Assembly: GCA_963932465.1 (NCBI GenBank)
Contig: OZ010796.1
Span: 74,589,974 to 74,653,973 of the forward strand
Direction of reading: 5' to 3'
Source of the DNA: Maratus speciosus
Lineage: Eukaryota; Arthropoda; Arachnida; Araneae; Salticidae
Length of the DNA: 64,000 nt
The position numbers and the translations under genes are program-made. Under the pieces are notes generated by a model, which saw only the letters and a program-made list of their open reading frames with translations, was not told the DNA's origin and made no database searches. Below are positions 46,791 to 57,847 of the stretch, one piece after another (positions within the stretch are counted from its first letter, which is position 1; every line of letters starts with the position of its first letter).

Positions 46791-47099
46791 GACAACGTAC
46801 GGAACAGTTCTCCGGTTATGAGGCGGACCAACCTGCCCTTTAAGAAAATGCAAAGGCCTAGAAACAAGAGTCCCGCATCAGGTAAGGTGGGTAACCAATT
46901 TTTTTCGAAACGCGGTTCGTGTTCAGGGCGAGTTGACATGTATTTTAATGTCGGAGGTAACTTAAAAAAATCAGTTGACAAATCCTTATCGAAAACGCAT
47001 GCAGTGTCCAAAAATTATTTTAATTTAAAATTATTTAAATTTGTTTTAAAGTGTCATCGTGAAAACTAGGAGTTAAACGTTACACCTAATTAGGGTCCC

Positions 47100-48806
47100 G
47101 CTAAGGTCATAAATAAAATTTGCAGCCCTGCAACTTTTATTTAAAACCAGTCTTCAACCCTAACTGAACTCAACCAAAAATATTCCGTCTACCCGTAACC
47201 CGAAATACTTAATTCCAATCCCAACCTGAAACCCGGAATCGGAGAAAATTGATCCAAAATACATATAATATAATTATAGAAAAATAGTCTGTAATCATAT
47301 CTCTAATATTAATGTTAGCTTTTATGTAGAAAAATAAACATGTAAGGAGTCATTCATATTCAAATACGTACACTGTAAAAAAAGACATTTTCACAGTACA
47401 AAGTACTGTTCATCTCGCGCACAAACTCGATCACAGTGAATGTGCTGTATCTTTCTTTGGTTTCCTGACTATCTTAACGTAGAAAATACAGTAGTTGCGT
47501 AAAATTAACAGCACAATGTGCTGGCAATTTGGACACCAGCAGTTTGTGCTGTAAAAAAATGCGTCCAAATTGCCAGTATATTGTGCTGTTAATTTTATGC
47601 AACTACTGTATTTTCCATGTTAACAAAGAAAGATACAGCACATTCACTGTGATCGAGTTTGTTCTGGCAAATTTACAGTGGTTTTTTTACAGTGTAGTTT
47701 TTTTTTTTTTAATCTGAAATAGATTCCTGCGCTTATTGCGTTATACCCAACCCAAACATTCACCTTAAAGTCAATCCGAAACTTACCAAAAAATTTCCGT
47801 TGGCCCGAAACCCGACAACAATTTTTCCCGCAGTTTACAATGAAGTTATGTATGTATATAATTATTTTCTCATTTATACCTTCCATTTCGCTTCTATATA
47901 TTAAATAGAGATTAATATCCATATTATTATAAAATTACTCTACTCTATATTAAAATTAAAGAACAAAGAAGAAATTTTTAGTTTGATACTAAGTTAGCTT
48001 GAATAATTATACAAAACTGTCTTTTTATTTACTCATTCATTTATAAAAAAAAAAAAAATACTTACCCTTACGCTTTTTAATAAGACGATCGGAGAGAGCA
48101 GATGAATTTCCACGTCCTGTCTCTTGAAATCATATATCTTATAGGCGCCTAAGTTTGAGGTCAATCGAATAAACATTGGACAGGAGTAAACACGAGTTCT
48201 AGAGAAAATGGAAAAGGTTTTCGGTAACATCCGGTCGTTGTAACGACAGACTGTAACCGACATGTGGTTAATTTCTTAAATTTTCTCGTCGCAGACTAAG
48301 GAATAAAATTTTAATTTATATTAAACTCGTAAAAATTTGACATAATTTGGGTATGGTGATAAATTCCACGAACGTTCCACGTAAATCGGGACACTTGGCA
48401 ACACTTCTCTTAAGTATCAAAACTCAACCCGAAACCGAACCCAACCACAACAAAAAATGTTATCCTCAATCCGAGCCGTGGGTCGGATCGGGTGTAGGTA
48501 AAATCGGGCAACCTGAATCGATGCAGGACTGTAATCTGAGATAAAATTCTAGGCATATTTTTTGAAAAATCAGCTTAAAGAAGACTGATCGGTAAGAATC
48601 AAAACAAATCCCGAAAACGAAAAAAATATAGCCAAGCCAATCTGACTTCCAAGGAAAAAAAAAAAAAAAAAAAAACAGCGGCAAACTTATCCGTGGGTCG
48701 GGTTTTCTATAAACTAACCAGAGATCTTTTTTAAAAAACTAACTTGCACCCGACTCGACACGACTCGGGAAAAAAACGGGTTACCCGACCCGATGCAGGA
48801 CTCTAC
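47100..48806. repeat. ACCCGA/GGGTCGG-rich degenerate repeats, probable hAT family
   Basis: AACCCGAAA, ACCCGACCCG and GGGTCGGGTT motifs recur in 47150-47250, 47740-47825, 48420-48530 and 48690-48800. CCGATGCAGGACTCTACA (about 48787-48804) and CGATGCAGGACTGTAATC look like element ends. Confidence 0.5.
47371..47694. mobile_element. TA-flanked foldback MITE, CACTGTAAAAA family
   Basis: CACTGTAAAAAAAGAC after TA (47369-47370) to TTTTTTTACAGTG before TA (47695-47696). Much of each half is complementary (CAGTAGTTGCGTAAAATTAA versus TTAATTTTATGCAACTACTG), giving a long hairpin. Confidence 0.88.
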
Positions 48807-48907
48807 ACTCAAGTCAAAAAAATTTCCCCGACGAGGATTAAATTTGACCCCGACGGGGGGGCATATGCCCTCCCGGTCCCCCCTCTGGCGCCGCCCTTGT
48901 CATGAAA

Positions 48908-49753
48908 GAATGACCCAGCCCCGCGCTGGTAATGTATCAAGTGAATTAATTATTTGGGATAATACAGTTGCACTGTATTAGGCGGGAATTTTTTAAAAAA
49001 TAATTTCTGTTGATAATGTTGTTAAAAAGTTAACGCATTATGCATGTGTAAAACAAGGTCTACTTTTATAAGTGGAACTTTTCAAGCCACAACTAACTTT
49101 AAAACTCATTTAAAGGTAAGATTTTTGGTTTTATAACGGTTATGCATTGATTGAAACATTATTTTTTATAGCTCCTTTGTATTCATTGTATTAATGTTCA
49201 GGTATAATTTACCCCACTCGTGATATTTATTAAATGGAGAATGAATTTTATTACATAAATATAGTTCTATTTATTGATATATTTATTATTACAAATACAG
49301 TATGTATATGTTTAAATACAGTTTTACAATATAAATGAATGAGATATTCAATACGTTATGAAAATAAAGATAGATAGATAGATATAAAGTTTTTTACTGA
49401 GTGTGGTTTTGGGTTCTAGGGGTCATGATCGGTGTAGATCTGCAAACATTTTTCAGAAATTCCAACATAGGAACGATCCCAATAGGTAGTATTTCATACG
49501 AAATCTACCTAAAATGTATGGGGATGTTCCCTCTCTTTTCTTTTTTTTTTTTTTGGACAACTGTACTTTATTCCAGTCAATTTTTGCCAATTTAGCGAAT
49601 TACTTTATTCAAAATAACTACCAGAATTTTGGAAGGATTTCGCTATTTAAACTCCAGATGTCTGCCATTAGCTCTTAACTGCTGTTAGCGGTCTCACAGA
49701 GAGCTGCTTTTTCAATTTTCCCAGTTTAAGGGGATCTCAGGACTCGTAACCCC
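48908..49753. other. AT-rich sequence, no gene seen
   Basis: A short GATA microsatellite at about 49369-49384. From 49674 the sequence resembles the left flank of the 56440-56700 repeat (TTAACTGCTGTTAGCGGTC). Confidence 0.4.
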
Positions 49754-49974
49754 TTAACTGCCGACAAAATCTGACACGATCTCGAGTGCCTTATATAACC
49801 TTTAACTGATGTTACAGTTCTCACAGACCGGTGCTTTTTTTCAATTTTCTTAGTTTAACTTGCAAATTTCAGTTTATCTATAAACACTACTGAAATTTCG
49901 TTTCGTTTGGAACTTTAGTACTAACACCAGAGACTGATGAATAGGTGAATTTTAATTACTCTCTAAATAAAAAA

Positions 49975-50257
49975 TAGTGACTATTCACTCCGGAGTAGTG
50001 AATAGTCACTCTATCGCAGAGTCAAAATATGCCCAACCTCTTTAGAGTGACTATTCACTCTGAGCCAAAGTGAAATTTTTGACTCTCTGAAAGAGTGAAT
50101 AGTCACTCCTTGAAAGTGAATATCCACTCTAAACAGGGGTGGATAATCACTCTTTCGGAGGAGTGGCTATTCACTCTTGCTAAAGGAGTGCAGTTTTCAC
50201 CCGTGGTAGGAGTTAATAGTCACTCTTTCATAGGAGTGAATGTTCATTTTTTTGTAG
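49975..50257. repeat. Left subterminal array of GAGTGAATAGTCACTC-type palindromes
   Basis: About nine imperfect copies of a 16-18 bp inverted motif spaced about 23-45 bp (for example GTGACTATTCACTC, AGTGAATAGTCACTC, GAGTGGCTATTCACTC). Confidence 0.9.
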
Positions 50258-50466
50258 TGTGTTGTTTTTTTACTTTGCTTTTATGGTCATTTTAAAAGAA
50301 TCACATCTTTTACGGCATGCAATGGAAATAGATACAAACGTGGTAAAGATTGGAATAAAATACTTTATTAGCAATATTTATTTAATTCATAGTAACTTAA
50401 TTTACTTAATTTAAGTTTAGATCAGTATAAAATCAGTATAAATCATAACAGTAATTGAACTTTTAA

Positions 50467-50666
50467 CCCCTTCGGGACGGGAGCCTTTTACAAAATTTTT
50501 AATCTTTTGTCACCGTTTTTTAAAAACAGAAATTTGTGTCTTCTTGAATCGTGAAAATGCGCTGATTAAATAAGGCAAATTTTACAGTAAAATTTTAGTG
50601 GTGAGGAAAAACAAGGATTCTGAGCGCTTCATGCGGCACGTATACGTGTCGCTCGTCCCCAAGGGG
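50467..50666. mobile_element. TTAA-flanked MITE, CCCCTTSGGGACG family, 200 bp
   Basis: TTAA at 50463-50466 and 50667-50670; ends CCCCTTCGGGACGGGAGC and CGCTCGTCCCCAAGGGG. Confidence 0.9.
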
Positions 50667-50670
50667 TTAA

Positions 50671-51710
50671 GTAAAAATTCAGTTAAAGTTACATACGAAT
50701 TTAAATTAGATTACTGACAGAAATAAACTAAAATATTTTATTCCAATCTTATCCTTTGTGTTTGCTTTTATTGCATGCCCTATAAAGATATTACTTTTAA
50801 AGTTTTATTAATAACATTTTAATAGGTGGATGTTATATGTTTAACAATGTTTGATCTCATTTTAATTTTTGTTTTAAATATAAAACCGTAGTTTTTCCTT
50901 AAATTATTGCTATTTTTGCAAAGTGCTATTGTTCTAAAATATTTTTAATCTTTCCATTTAAATGCAATGCTTATAAACTCACTTCTTTTTTAAATAAGTT
51001 CTAAGCATGATTTAAATGTTAAGAATGTGTAATTTTTTTTATCATCTGTGATTTGCTTTTGTTTTACTTAATATGAACATGGCGTCTAAATTTTAAGTTC
51101 TCTGGAATATGTATATTTTTTTTCTTTTAAACATATTCCTTAACTTAATCATAATTTTTAATTTTCGTCCATTATTGCCATAAACCACGATAAGCCATAT
51201 TTAATTTAATTTTTTTATTCGCGTAGATATTGTATTTTGTGACTATGAGCAAAATAAATTTCATATGTTTTATAGGAAAAGATTGACCTCGGAAATGGAA
51301 AAAAAGGAAACTTAAAAATAAAGTAAATAACTGCATTAGAAATATTCTTATTGTTTTTAAAACATTTTAGTGTAAAAATGTGGTTATTAATCTCTTTAAA
51401 AAAATATTCAGTCCTGTATTATGTAAGTCAATATGACCATTTTAAAAAATATACTAAAGCAGTCTTATCCATAAACTTCAAAACAGGCATAAAAAAACAT
51501 TTTATTCCAATGCTTAAATATCATGTTTTATTGTTTAGCGCCAAAAATTACGTGTATCCAAAAACGTATAGAAAATGTTTTTATAATAGAAGGAAATTTA
51601 ATAACTGATACAGAATATCTATAATTAAATTTTTTTATATTGCTCAGTCTCGAAATTTTAAAATTATAACCCGCAGAAAAATGTTTACATACAATTAAAA
51701 AAAATTAATA
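50671..51710. other. Very AT-rich sequence inside the nest, no gene seen
   Basis: Probably the interior of the 49959-54148 element. The frame at 51351-51608 is Lys/Tyr/Phe-rich and has no domain. Confidence 0.4.
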
Positions 51711-51712
51711 TA

Positions 51713-52506
51713 CAGTAAAACCTCCCTAAGACGACCACGTACCGTTCCAATAAAATTGGGTCATTCAGAGAGCTGGTCTTTTGATGGAGGTCATGTTTAA
51801 ATCTAGATTTTAATTGTTTAAAAATGGTAACAATGTTACTAAAATTTATTTTTCACATTTGGAAAAAATATAAAAATTTAAGTATCAAAATAAAAGTTAA
51901 TTACATAAGTTAATTACTGCAGAGTTTTAAAAATGAATACATTGAGCTTTGCTTTAATTTTACAGTTTTATATTTTATAATTTTTATATCCAAGTCCTTT
52001 CGAAGTTCAGTAAATAAATACATTTTTTTTTTTTTTTTTTGTGGACGGGAACAAATAATGACGATTTCATTTCTTTATCTATTTCTTTGAGAGTTTTCCG
52101 GCAGAATAGGGCAGATGAGTTTATTGACCGTCATTCTTAATTTGTAATCAGAGTTAAATTCATTGCCTAAAAAGGCACAAAGGGACTTAAAAACTCTTAA
52201 AAACACTTAAAAGTTACCGGGATAAAGAAAAAAAAAATCTAAACTTAGTTTAGAAGTTTGATGAATAATGCACTCTCCGGAATTATTTTTTTAATGAAAC
52301 CTTCTTCAAGAGACAAGGAAAAAACGGAATTTATTTCATTTTCTTCAAAGAAATCGATCTCTCATGGAGGGAGTTAAACTGGGATGGTCTCTGAATGGAG
52401 GTAAAATCAGTATTGAGCCTATGGCAATAAATTTCGTTCCATGAAAAAATGGTCGTTCAGGGAGGTGGTCGCCTAATGGAGTTGGTCGCACAGTGAGGTT
52501 TCACTG
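51713..52506. mobile_element. Tigger-like MITE, CAGTAAAACCTC family
   Basis: CAGTAAAACCTCCCTAAG after TA (51711-51712) and CACAGTGAGGTTTCACTG before TA (52507-52508). GGTCG-, GGAGGTGGTCG-type motifs repeat inside both ends. Confidence 0.88.
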
Positions 52507-52840
52507 TACCAACCTTTTTGTAACATCATATTTAAAACTCCGAAAAAATAATAAATACTCTTAACTGTTTATAATCCGAAATCAGTATGAAGCAAAAAGA
52601 AAAAAAAATCTCATGTAACGGCAAATTAATGTTTCAAATGTGTCTCCTACAAAATTAAAACTTCCAGATGTCTTCTTTCTTCTTATGAGTCAGTCACCCT
52701 TTCAAACGAAAGAGATAAAACTTTTTACTTTGATCGTTGGCAAAAAAAAATTTGCAACACAGCACTGAAAGGGAATACTTACACTCATTTATTTTTATTC
52801 ACATTTCCCGAACTAATGATTTGCTAAGCATTCTGCGTAT

Positions 52841-53659
52841 TAGAGATCTGCACGGGCTGAAATTTCCAATCCCGGGTCCGGCCGACTCATAGAAAAAAAA
52901 TTCGGCTCGGCCCGGCCCGTAGAAAAAAAATTGGTCCGACCCAGCCCGGTAAAGTGGCTCGAGCCCGGCCCGGCACGGAAAAAAAAGTTAAAATCTCGGA
53001 TCGAGCTCGGCACGGCCCGAGTGAATTTCAACAAAACATTGATTTTTTTTTGTTCTTTTTTTGAAGTATTAAAAATCTGAAAAATGCTATACAGTAAGAC
53101 GAAATTGCATAGAAAAGAAAAAAAATTCGTTATGGACAAGTTCCCTTCTTAGTGAGTGTAAATGTATTATATATTCTATTCTTATGTATTTATATATTAA
53201 TTATGCATGGATCAATACGTTAGTGAGTTTAAAACTGGGTTCCGTCATAGGGAGGTTCTTTTTCACACGTTTTATTTTGTTTTAATTTAGCTATATTTTA
53301 ATAAGCGCAGAAATCTAGTGTTCTTTAAAAGGAATAAATTTTAATGTTTAAGTGTAGAATAATGGCCATTTGAAAATGTATGCATTTTTTGCAAAAATGT
53401 TTGGGCCAGGCCTTATTGTACTGACCTTTGAATGGACCAGGCCACGCTGAGACAATGATTTTCATACGGGCTGGGTCAAAATTAGGACTGAAAATTTTGG
53501 GCCGTGAAGACTCGCAATGAATCAGTCCCGGCTTTGTAAAGAAAAAATAAGTTAGGCCCGGTCCGGCCCGATGCTTCAGAAAAAAGTGTGGCCCGGGCCC
53601 AGCCCGAGTTCCGTGAGTGAAAATCGGCCCGAGCCCGAGCCGGCCCGTGCAGATCTACA
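52841..53659. mobile_element. hAT non-autonomous element, GC-arm family
   Basis: TAGAGATCTGCACGGGC at the left; inverted right end TGTAGATCTGCACGGGCC. Flanks CTGCGTAT (52833-52840) and GTGCGTAT (53660-53667) match 7 of 8. GGCCCGGCCCG blocks occupy both arms. The middle matches 1-280. Confidence 0.88.
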
Positions 53660-53992
53660 GTGCGTATTCAATTGTTAAAAGAATTATATTGCAAACCGCT
53701 ACATGAAGAAATATAACAGACAATCACTTTTGAACACTCTAACGATCAATCTTTTTCCATACAACATACACTATTTAGCTAATAATCTTAACATTCCACA
53801 TATCTACACGGATAAATGCTTAAAATTAAATAAGACTTACCTTTATTTTATGTATTCCATAAAGAATAATTGTAACGATATCCTAATCTGTTAGTCCTAA
53901 GATGGCTTGCAAAAAAGTGATCATTTTTCTTATATTTTAAGGGTGTCGTCGCCTTGCTACTCTGATTAGTTAATAAGCAATGCACACGTAAG

Positions 53993-54135
53993 TCACTCTT
54001 TCAGGAGTGAGGCATTTCACTCCTTTCTAGAGAGTGGAAAATTCCCCTGTTTAAGGAGTGTATTTTTATAAAATTCACTCCAAAAAGAGTAAAAATGCCT
54101 GTCACTCTTTCAAAGAGTGAACTTTTCACTCCTCC
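53993..54135. repeat. Right subterminal array of GAGTGA/TCACTC motifs
   Basis: CACTCTTTCAGGAGTGA, TCACTCCTTTCTAGAGAGTG, CACTCTTTCAAAGAGTGA and TTCACTCC, mirroring the left array. Confidence 0.85.
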
Positions 54136-54321
54136 CAATTTTAGAGTGTATAACACTCCTATACAAAAAGTTTAGTACAAAAGCAACATCCTATGAGTTA
54201 ATCGCAGATTTTATTCATCTTTCGATGGAGCGGTCTCAAAGACCGCTTCACACTAGTTATGTAACAATTTCTGTGACATCAGTTAAAGGTTAATAATTCT
54301 GGAATTAAATAAGTCGGTGAT

Positions 54322-55023
54322 CAGGGCCCGACTTAGGCTATGGGGGGCCCCGGGGAAAGCATCATTCTGGGGGGCCCCCTTCTATCTATCTACAGAATTT
54401 TTTTGTGAATAATATGGAAGTGGCTACTGCTAAACTTTATACATATTGCATGTATGCATGAATTTTGTACCCGGTACTGCTCACATCTGTATACAGGGTA
54501 TCACAAAAAAGATGGTCACAACTTTAAGAAAAAATACTAGTAGGATAATATAATAAAATAGGATAATATAAAAAATTAGGATAATATAAAAAAATGACAG
54601 ATTGGTTGACACGAGTATTTCTTTGCAAACTTTTACTTTGCTTATCTACGTACGTTCTAAGATGTCTAAAAGAGAATGCCCCAAATTGGTCATCATTAAT
54701 GGTTTTAACTTGCCACGTTACGAGGAAAACGTTAATAAAGAATTTCTTTTGAAAACAATAGAATACTAAGTTGTTGTAATAAAATTTTAATCATTAGTTT
54801 TCTAATGATATAAGTTTTTTTGCATGGGTGGTGGGGACATTGGAAGCAGAGGGGTCCACATTCCCATCCTAAATGCTTGAAAATATATGAATTTTGATCA
54901 CTTTTGACTAATTTTAATCATTTGGCACTTTTTAATGAAAATCGTGATTACTTTCATGGGGGGCCCTTAAAAAGGAGGGCCCGGGGCAGCTGCCCTGCAT
55001 GCCCCTACATAAGTTGGGCCCTG
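54322..55023. mobile_element. hAT element, CAGGGCCCGACTTA family
   Basis: CAGGGCCCGACTTAGGC and TAAGTTGGGCCCTG are inverted. Flanks TCGGTGAT and GTGGTGAT match 6 of 8. GGGGGGCCC blocks lie inside both ends. Confidence 0.75.
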
Positions 55024-55186
55024 GTGGTGATTAGTTTTCTGAAATAACAGTAAGAAATGCACATGTTATAAATAAGCAAAATATGGCTCTGTTGGTGAAA
55101 ATTGTCCCGTTGTCATACAAGTTCGCCATTAATATAATGTATGCAGGCATTTTTCAAAGACGTATATATACGCCCGAGGCAGTTAA

Positions 55187-55477
55187 GGTGTTCAAAATTT
55201 TCGAAATTTTAATTTTTTCTAGATGTTAAACACCTATCTTTTCGAAACAGTTTGATATAATTGTTTCATTGAAATTCTCATTAGAACAGCAGTTATGGCT
55301 TTTAGAATTATACTCGTACAATGGCTGAAGCGGCGTTTCCGAAACTTTGAAGTCATTTTTCTCCAAATGACGTTTGTAGGCATAACGCGCAGGCTATCTC
55401 AAAAACTTCCGAATATTTTTTCATGAAATTTTCGAAACATATGTTTCATCTTAGTCTGTATAAACTGAACCTAAAAT
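55187..55477. other. AT-rich sequence, no gene seen
   Basis: Continues after the SINE at 56020; the two parts join at the 12-bp TSD. Confidence 0.4.
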
Positions 55478-55489
55478 TTCCTTTTTATT

Positions 55490-56007
55490 AGATGTAAATT
55501 TCCAACTGGGCGAAAAATGTCCGGACCAGGATTCGAAACAGAGATCTCCTGGCTGAAGCCGCCAGTGCTCTGCCATCTGAGCTATCCCGGACGAATCTGG
55601 TGGAACTGGCGGCCACAGATAGGAGATCCCTGGTTCGAATCCTAGGCCGGACATTTTTCGCCCAGTTGGAGATTTACATCTAATATGATTTATTTACCAA
55701 TTAGAATAATCGTGTTAAAATTATTCTAGCGTAATTTCGTATCCAGCGTTTTCTGGAGTTCCATTACCTGAGATTTATTCTGTTGAGCTGAACCAGGTTT
55801 CAGACCAGATGCTACAATCATCAAGGTTAGCTGGGTGAGAAAGTTCCACCAGATTCGTCCGGGATATCTCAGATGGCAGAGCACTGGCGGCTTCAGCCAC
55901 GAGATCCCTGGTTCGAATCCTGGTCCGGACATTTTTCGCCCAGTTGGAAATTTACATCTAATATGATTTATTTACCAATTAGAATAATTGTGTTAAAATT
56001 AGTCTAG
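55490..56007. mobile_element. Composite tRNA-derived SINE with inverted unit, 12-bp TSD
   Basis: TTCCTTTTTATT flanks both sides (55478-55489 and 56008-56019). Inside are three tRNA-like heads. One is on the minus strand (about 55597-55518: A box TAGCTCAGATGG, B-like GTTTCGAATCC). One is a plus-strand 3' half (about 55602-55652). One is a full plus-strand head (about 55857-55930: GTCCGGGATATCTCAGATGG, anticodon-type stem TGGC/GCCA, GGTTCGAATCC, GGTCCGGACA). Each is followed by TTTTTCGCCCAGTTGG. The tail CATCTAATATGATTTATTT occurs twice. Frames with GIAQMAEHWR are SINE shadows. Confidence 0.85.
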
Positions 56008-56439
56008 TTCCTTTTTATTGTTCAAAAGAAATTTTTTTTAAGTGATTATACTGTTGAAATTTTCAAAATTTTGTATTAGCTAAACATAACTTTGTATTAA
56101 AAATATAAAAATGCTTTAAATACAAATTTATTTAGGTTCAGGGTAATTATTGCAATCTGAAGTATAAGTAGGCATCAAAATTTTCAATATTTATTTTGTA
56201 ATCGTGCGCGTAAGCTGTTGTACCCATTTTCCGCTCATCAAATGTCTGACAGTTTGGAGCCCCCTATAAATTCTAATTCTACATCTGGCATTTTTTTAAA
56301 TACATAAAATGAAAGAACATACTTAGATCTTTCATCCCGATTAAAATTGTGCTTTTAAACCATGTACATTTTAAGATATTACATGTTGAAAATGGTCCTT
56401 TTTTTTTTCATTTTTTCCAATTTTAAGAGTCCTGAGACC

Positions 56440-56700
56440 CCTTAAATTGTAATTTTCAGTTTAACTATAGATACTAGTTAAATTTTGTTTCTTTTAAACC
56501 CTATTATTATCACTAGAGACTCCTGAATAGGTGAATTTTGTGTATAATAGTCCCGTACATAAAGTTTAATACAGAAATAGTATTTTCTGAATTAATGTTG
56601 CCTTTTATTCATCTTTAGTTTAAGTGGCCTCACAGACCGTGGACAGTAGTTATGCGACAATTTTTCTCACAACAGTTAAGGATTAACTAAAGCAGAAATT
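56440..56700. mobile_element. Relative of the 49799-54289 MITE, without the large insertion
   Basis: Shares AGAGACTCCTGAATAGGTG, GTAC-TAAAGTTTAATAC and TTATTCATCTTTAG blocks in the same order, ending ACAGTTAAGG. Confidence 0.7.
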
Positions 56701-56730
56701 ACTATTCGAAAATCCTGGTAGATATTTTAA

Positions 56731-57403
56731 TGGGTCAGGTACCCTTTGAACTAACAAAATACATGAAAAGGTGACCTCTATAAGAATTGCGGTCACTCTA
56801 TAGCTAATTGACTTTTAATTATAAAACTGAAAACACATATTATGAAAGATTTATTTTATCAGTTAAAGTTGTTAAAAAAAAGTATGCACATATATAAAGT
56901 TTTTTAATTTATTTTTATAGATGATACAATTTTTACGAACAAATTATTCTTGCATGATTTTTCACATTTGAATGGCTAAAACAAACCAGGATTTTTCTAA
57001 TGAGTACGGATATAAATCTTCTTGAAAAGAAACTCGAAATATCGAGAATTTTTTTAATACAAAAGTAGTCGTGGATTCTAAATTTCTTACCTGAGCAACA
57101 TAATAATAGGTCATTTGCTGCCTCTATAATGTTTACTACATTCACCGAAAATTTCGTGGTATTCTAGGTAACTATTTTTCAGAAATCGTGCGCGCAAGGA
57201 TCAAAATCGCTGTTTTGAGGAAATTCACGTTAAAGATTATACAGAAAGAGCTCTAAGTGTTTTAGACGTAACTTCTCTTCTGATGTATGGGTATGTAATT
57301 TTTGTATGGGGTTTATTTTTAAATGTTCTTAAAGAATCGTATGTAATTGTAAGCTATTTTATAAAAAATCGATTTTTGGACGTTTTAAAGGGTACCTGAT
57401 CCC
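56731..57403. mobile_element. TTAA-type MITE, GGGTCAGGTACCCTTT family
   Basis: TTAA (56727-56730) then TGGGTCAGGTACCCTTTGAA; TTTAAAGGGTACCTGATCCC then TTGA (57404-57407). Confidence 0.8.
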
Positions 57404-57407
57404 TTGA

Positions 57408-57724
57408 ATAAAAAAATAAAAACTGCTAAATTAACAACACTGTCTATCTGAAGCTGAGACTCCCCCCCTTCCCCCGAAAGAAATTAGATTTCGAATATCT
57501 GCAATCAATAATTTTGCAAACATTATAGTGAGAAGCAGAAAAAATTACTTCAAGAGAGCGCTTCACCGATTCTCGTTTTCCTTAGCCCATGTTAACCTAC
57601 GGGAAAATTTAATTAGGTGATAACTTCAAGGCATTCTCAAGAATGTTTTTTCTACCATCAGAAAGCTGACGTCCAATGCATAGACGTAATACGTTTTAAC
57701 AAAATGTCTCCTTCAATTTTAAAT

Positions 57725-57763
<39 letters not shown>

Positions 57764-57843
57764 TAAAATTTGAAATTTCCACTTGGTAAATTTTTTAAGT
57801 TTTGTCATCTTTAAAAAGTACTTAAAATTGAAGGAAACAATTT
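57408..57843. repeat. Half copy of the 57895-58315 foldback family, plus poly-A
   Basis: About 57580-57720 matches one arm (CCCATGTTAACCTACGGGAA; ACCATCAGAAAGCTGACGTC). A poly-A run is at about 57728-57759. A third half copy lies at about 60400-60600. Confidence 0.6.
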
Positions 57844-57847
57844 TTAA

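Larger units (their letters stand above)
43819..48899. mobile_element. hAT element, CAGGGGCGGCGCC family, 5.1 kb with several nested elements
   Basis: Perfect TSD TCATGAAA (43811-43818 and 48900-48907); ends CAGGGGCGGCGCCAGA and TCTGGCGCCGCCCTTG. G-rich and C-rich subterminal blocks lie at both ends. Most of the interior consists of later insertions at 43898-44553, 45098-46621 and 47371-47694. A 149-codon minus-strand frame (46562-47011) has no recognised domain and partly reads through a local duplication. Confidence 0.9.
49959..54148. mobile_element. TA-flanked element with GAGTGA/TCACTC subterminal arrays
   Basis: CTCTCTAAATAAAA after TA (49957-49958) and CCAATTTTAGAGTG before TA (54149-54150). 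Subterminal arrays at 49975-50257 and 53993-54135 hold many inverted GAGTGA...TCACTC pairs. The related repeat at 56440-56700 preserves the empty target (TGAATAGGTGAATTTTGTG then TATAATAG). TIR and TSD suggest Tc1/mariner-type. Three other elements are nested inside. Confidence 0.8.
49799..54289. mobile_element. TTAA-type MITE split by a TA-type element
   Basis: The left CCTTTAACTGATGTTACAG and the right end, inverted, CCTTTAACTGATGTCACAG are nearly identical. TTAA follows at 54290-54293; the left flank is ATAA. An uninterrupted relative is at 56440-56700. Confidence 0.75.
49758..55182. mobile_element. Possible outer TTAA element, CTGCC ends
   Basis: TTAA (49754-49757) then CTGCCGAC; GAGGCAG then TTAA (55183-55186). 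The TIR is only about 5-6 bp, so this outer boundary is tentative. Confidence 0.35.

Noticed and set aside
46562..47011. 149-codon minus-strand frame as a gene
   Set aside because: It spans the 430-bp local duplication inside a hAT; its C-terminal half repeats the frame at 46125-46319, and no domain or splice context supports it.
55451..55932. Frames with GIAQMAEHWRLQPGD and MSGPGFEPGIS
   Set aside because: Translations of the tRNA-derived SINE heads at 55490-56007, not genes.
57089..57176. Minus-strand exon-like stretch encoding VNVVNIIEAANDLLLCCSG before GTAAGA
   Set aside because: The donor looks good, but the acceptor tract is poor and the stretch lies inside a TTAA MITE (56731-57403).
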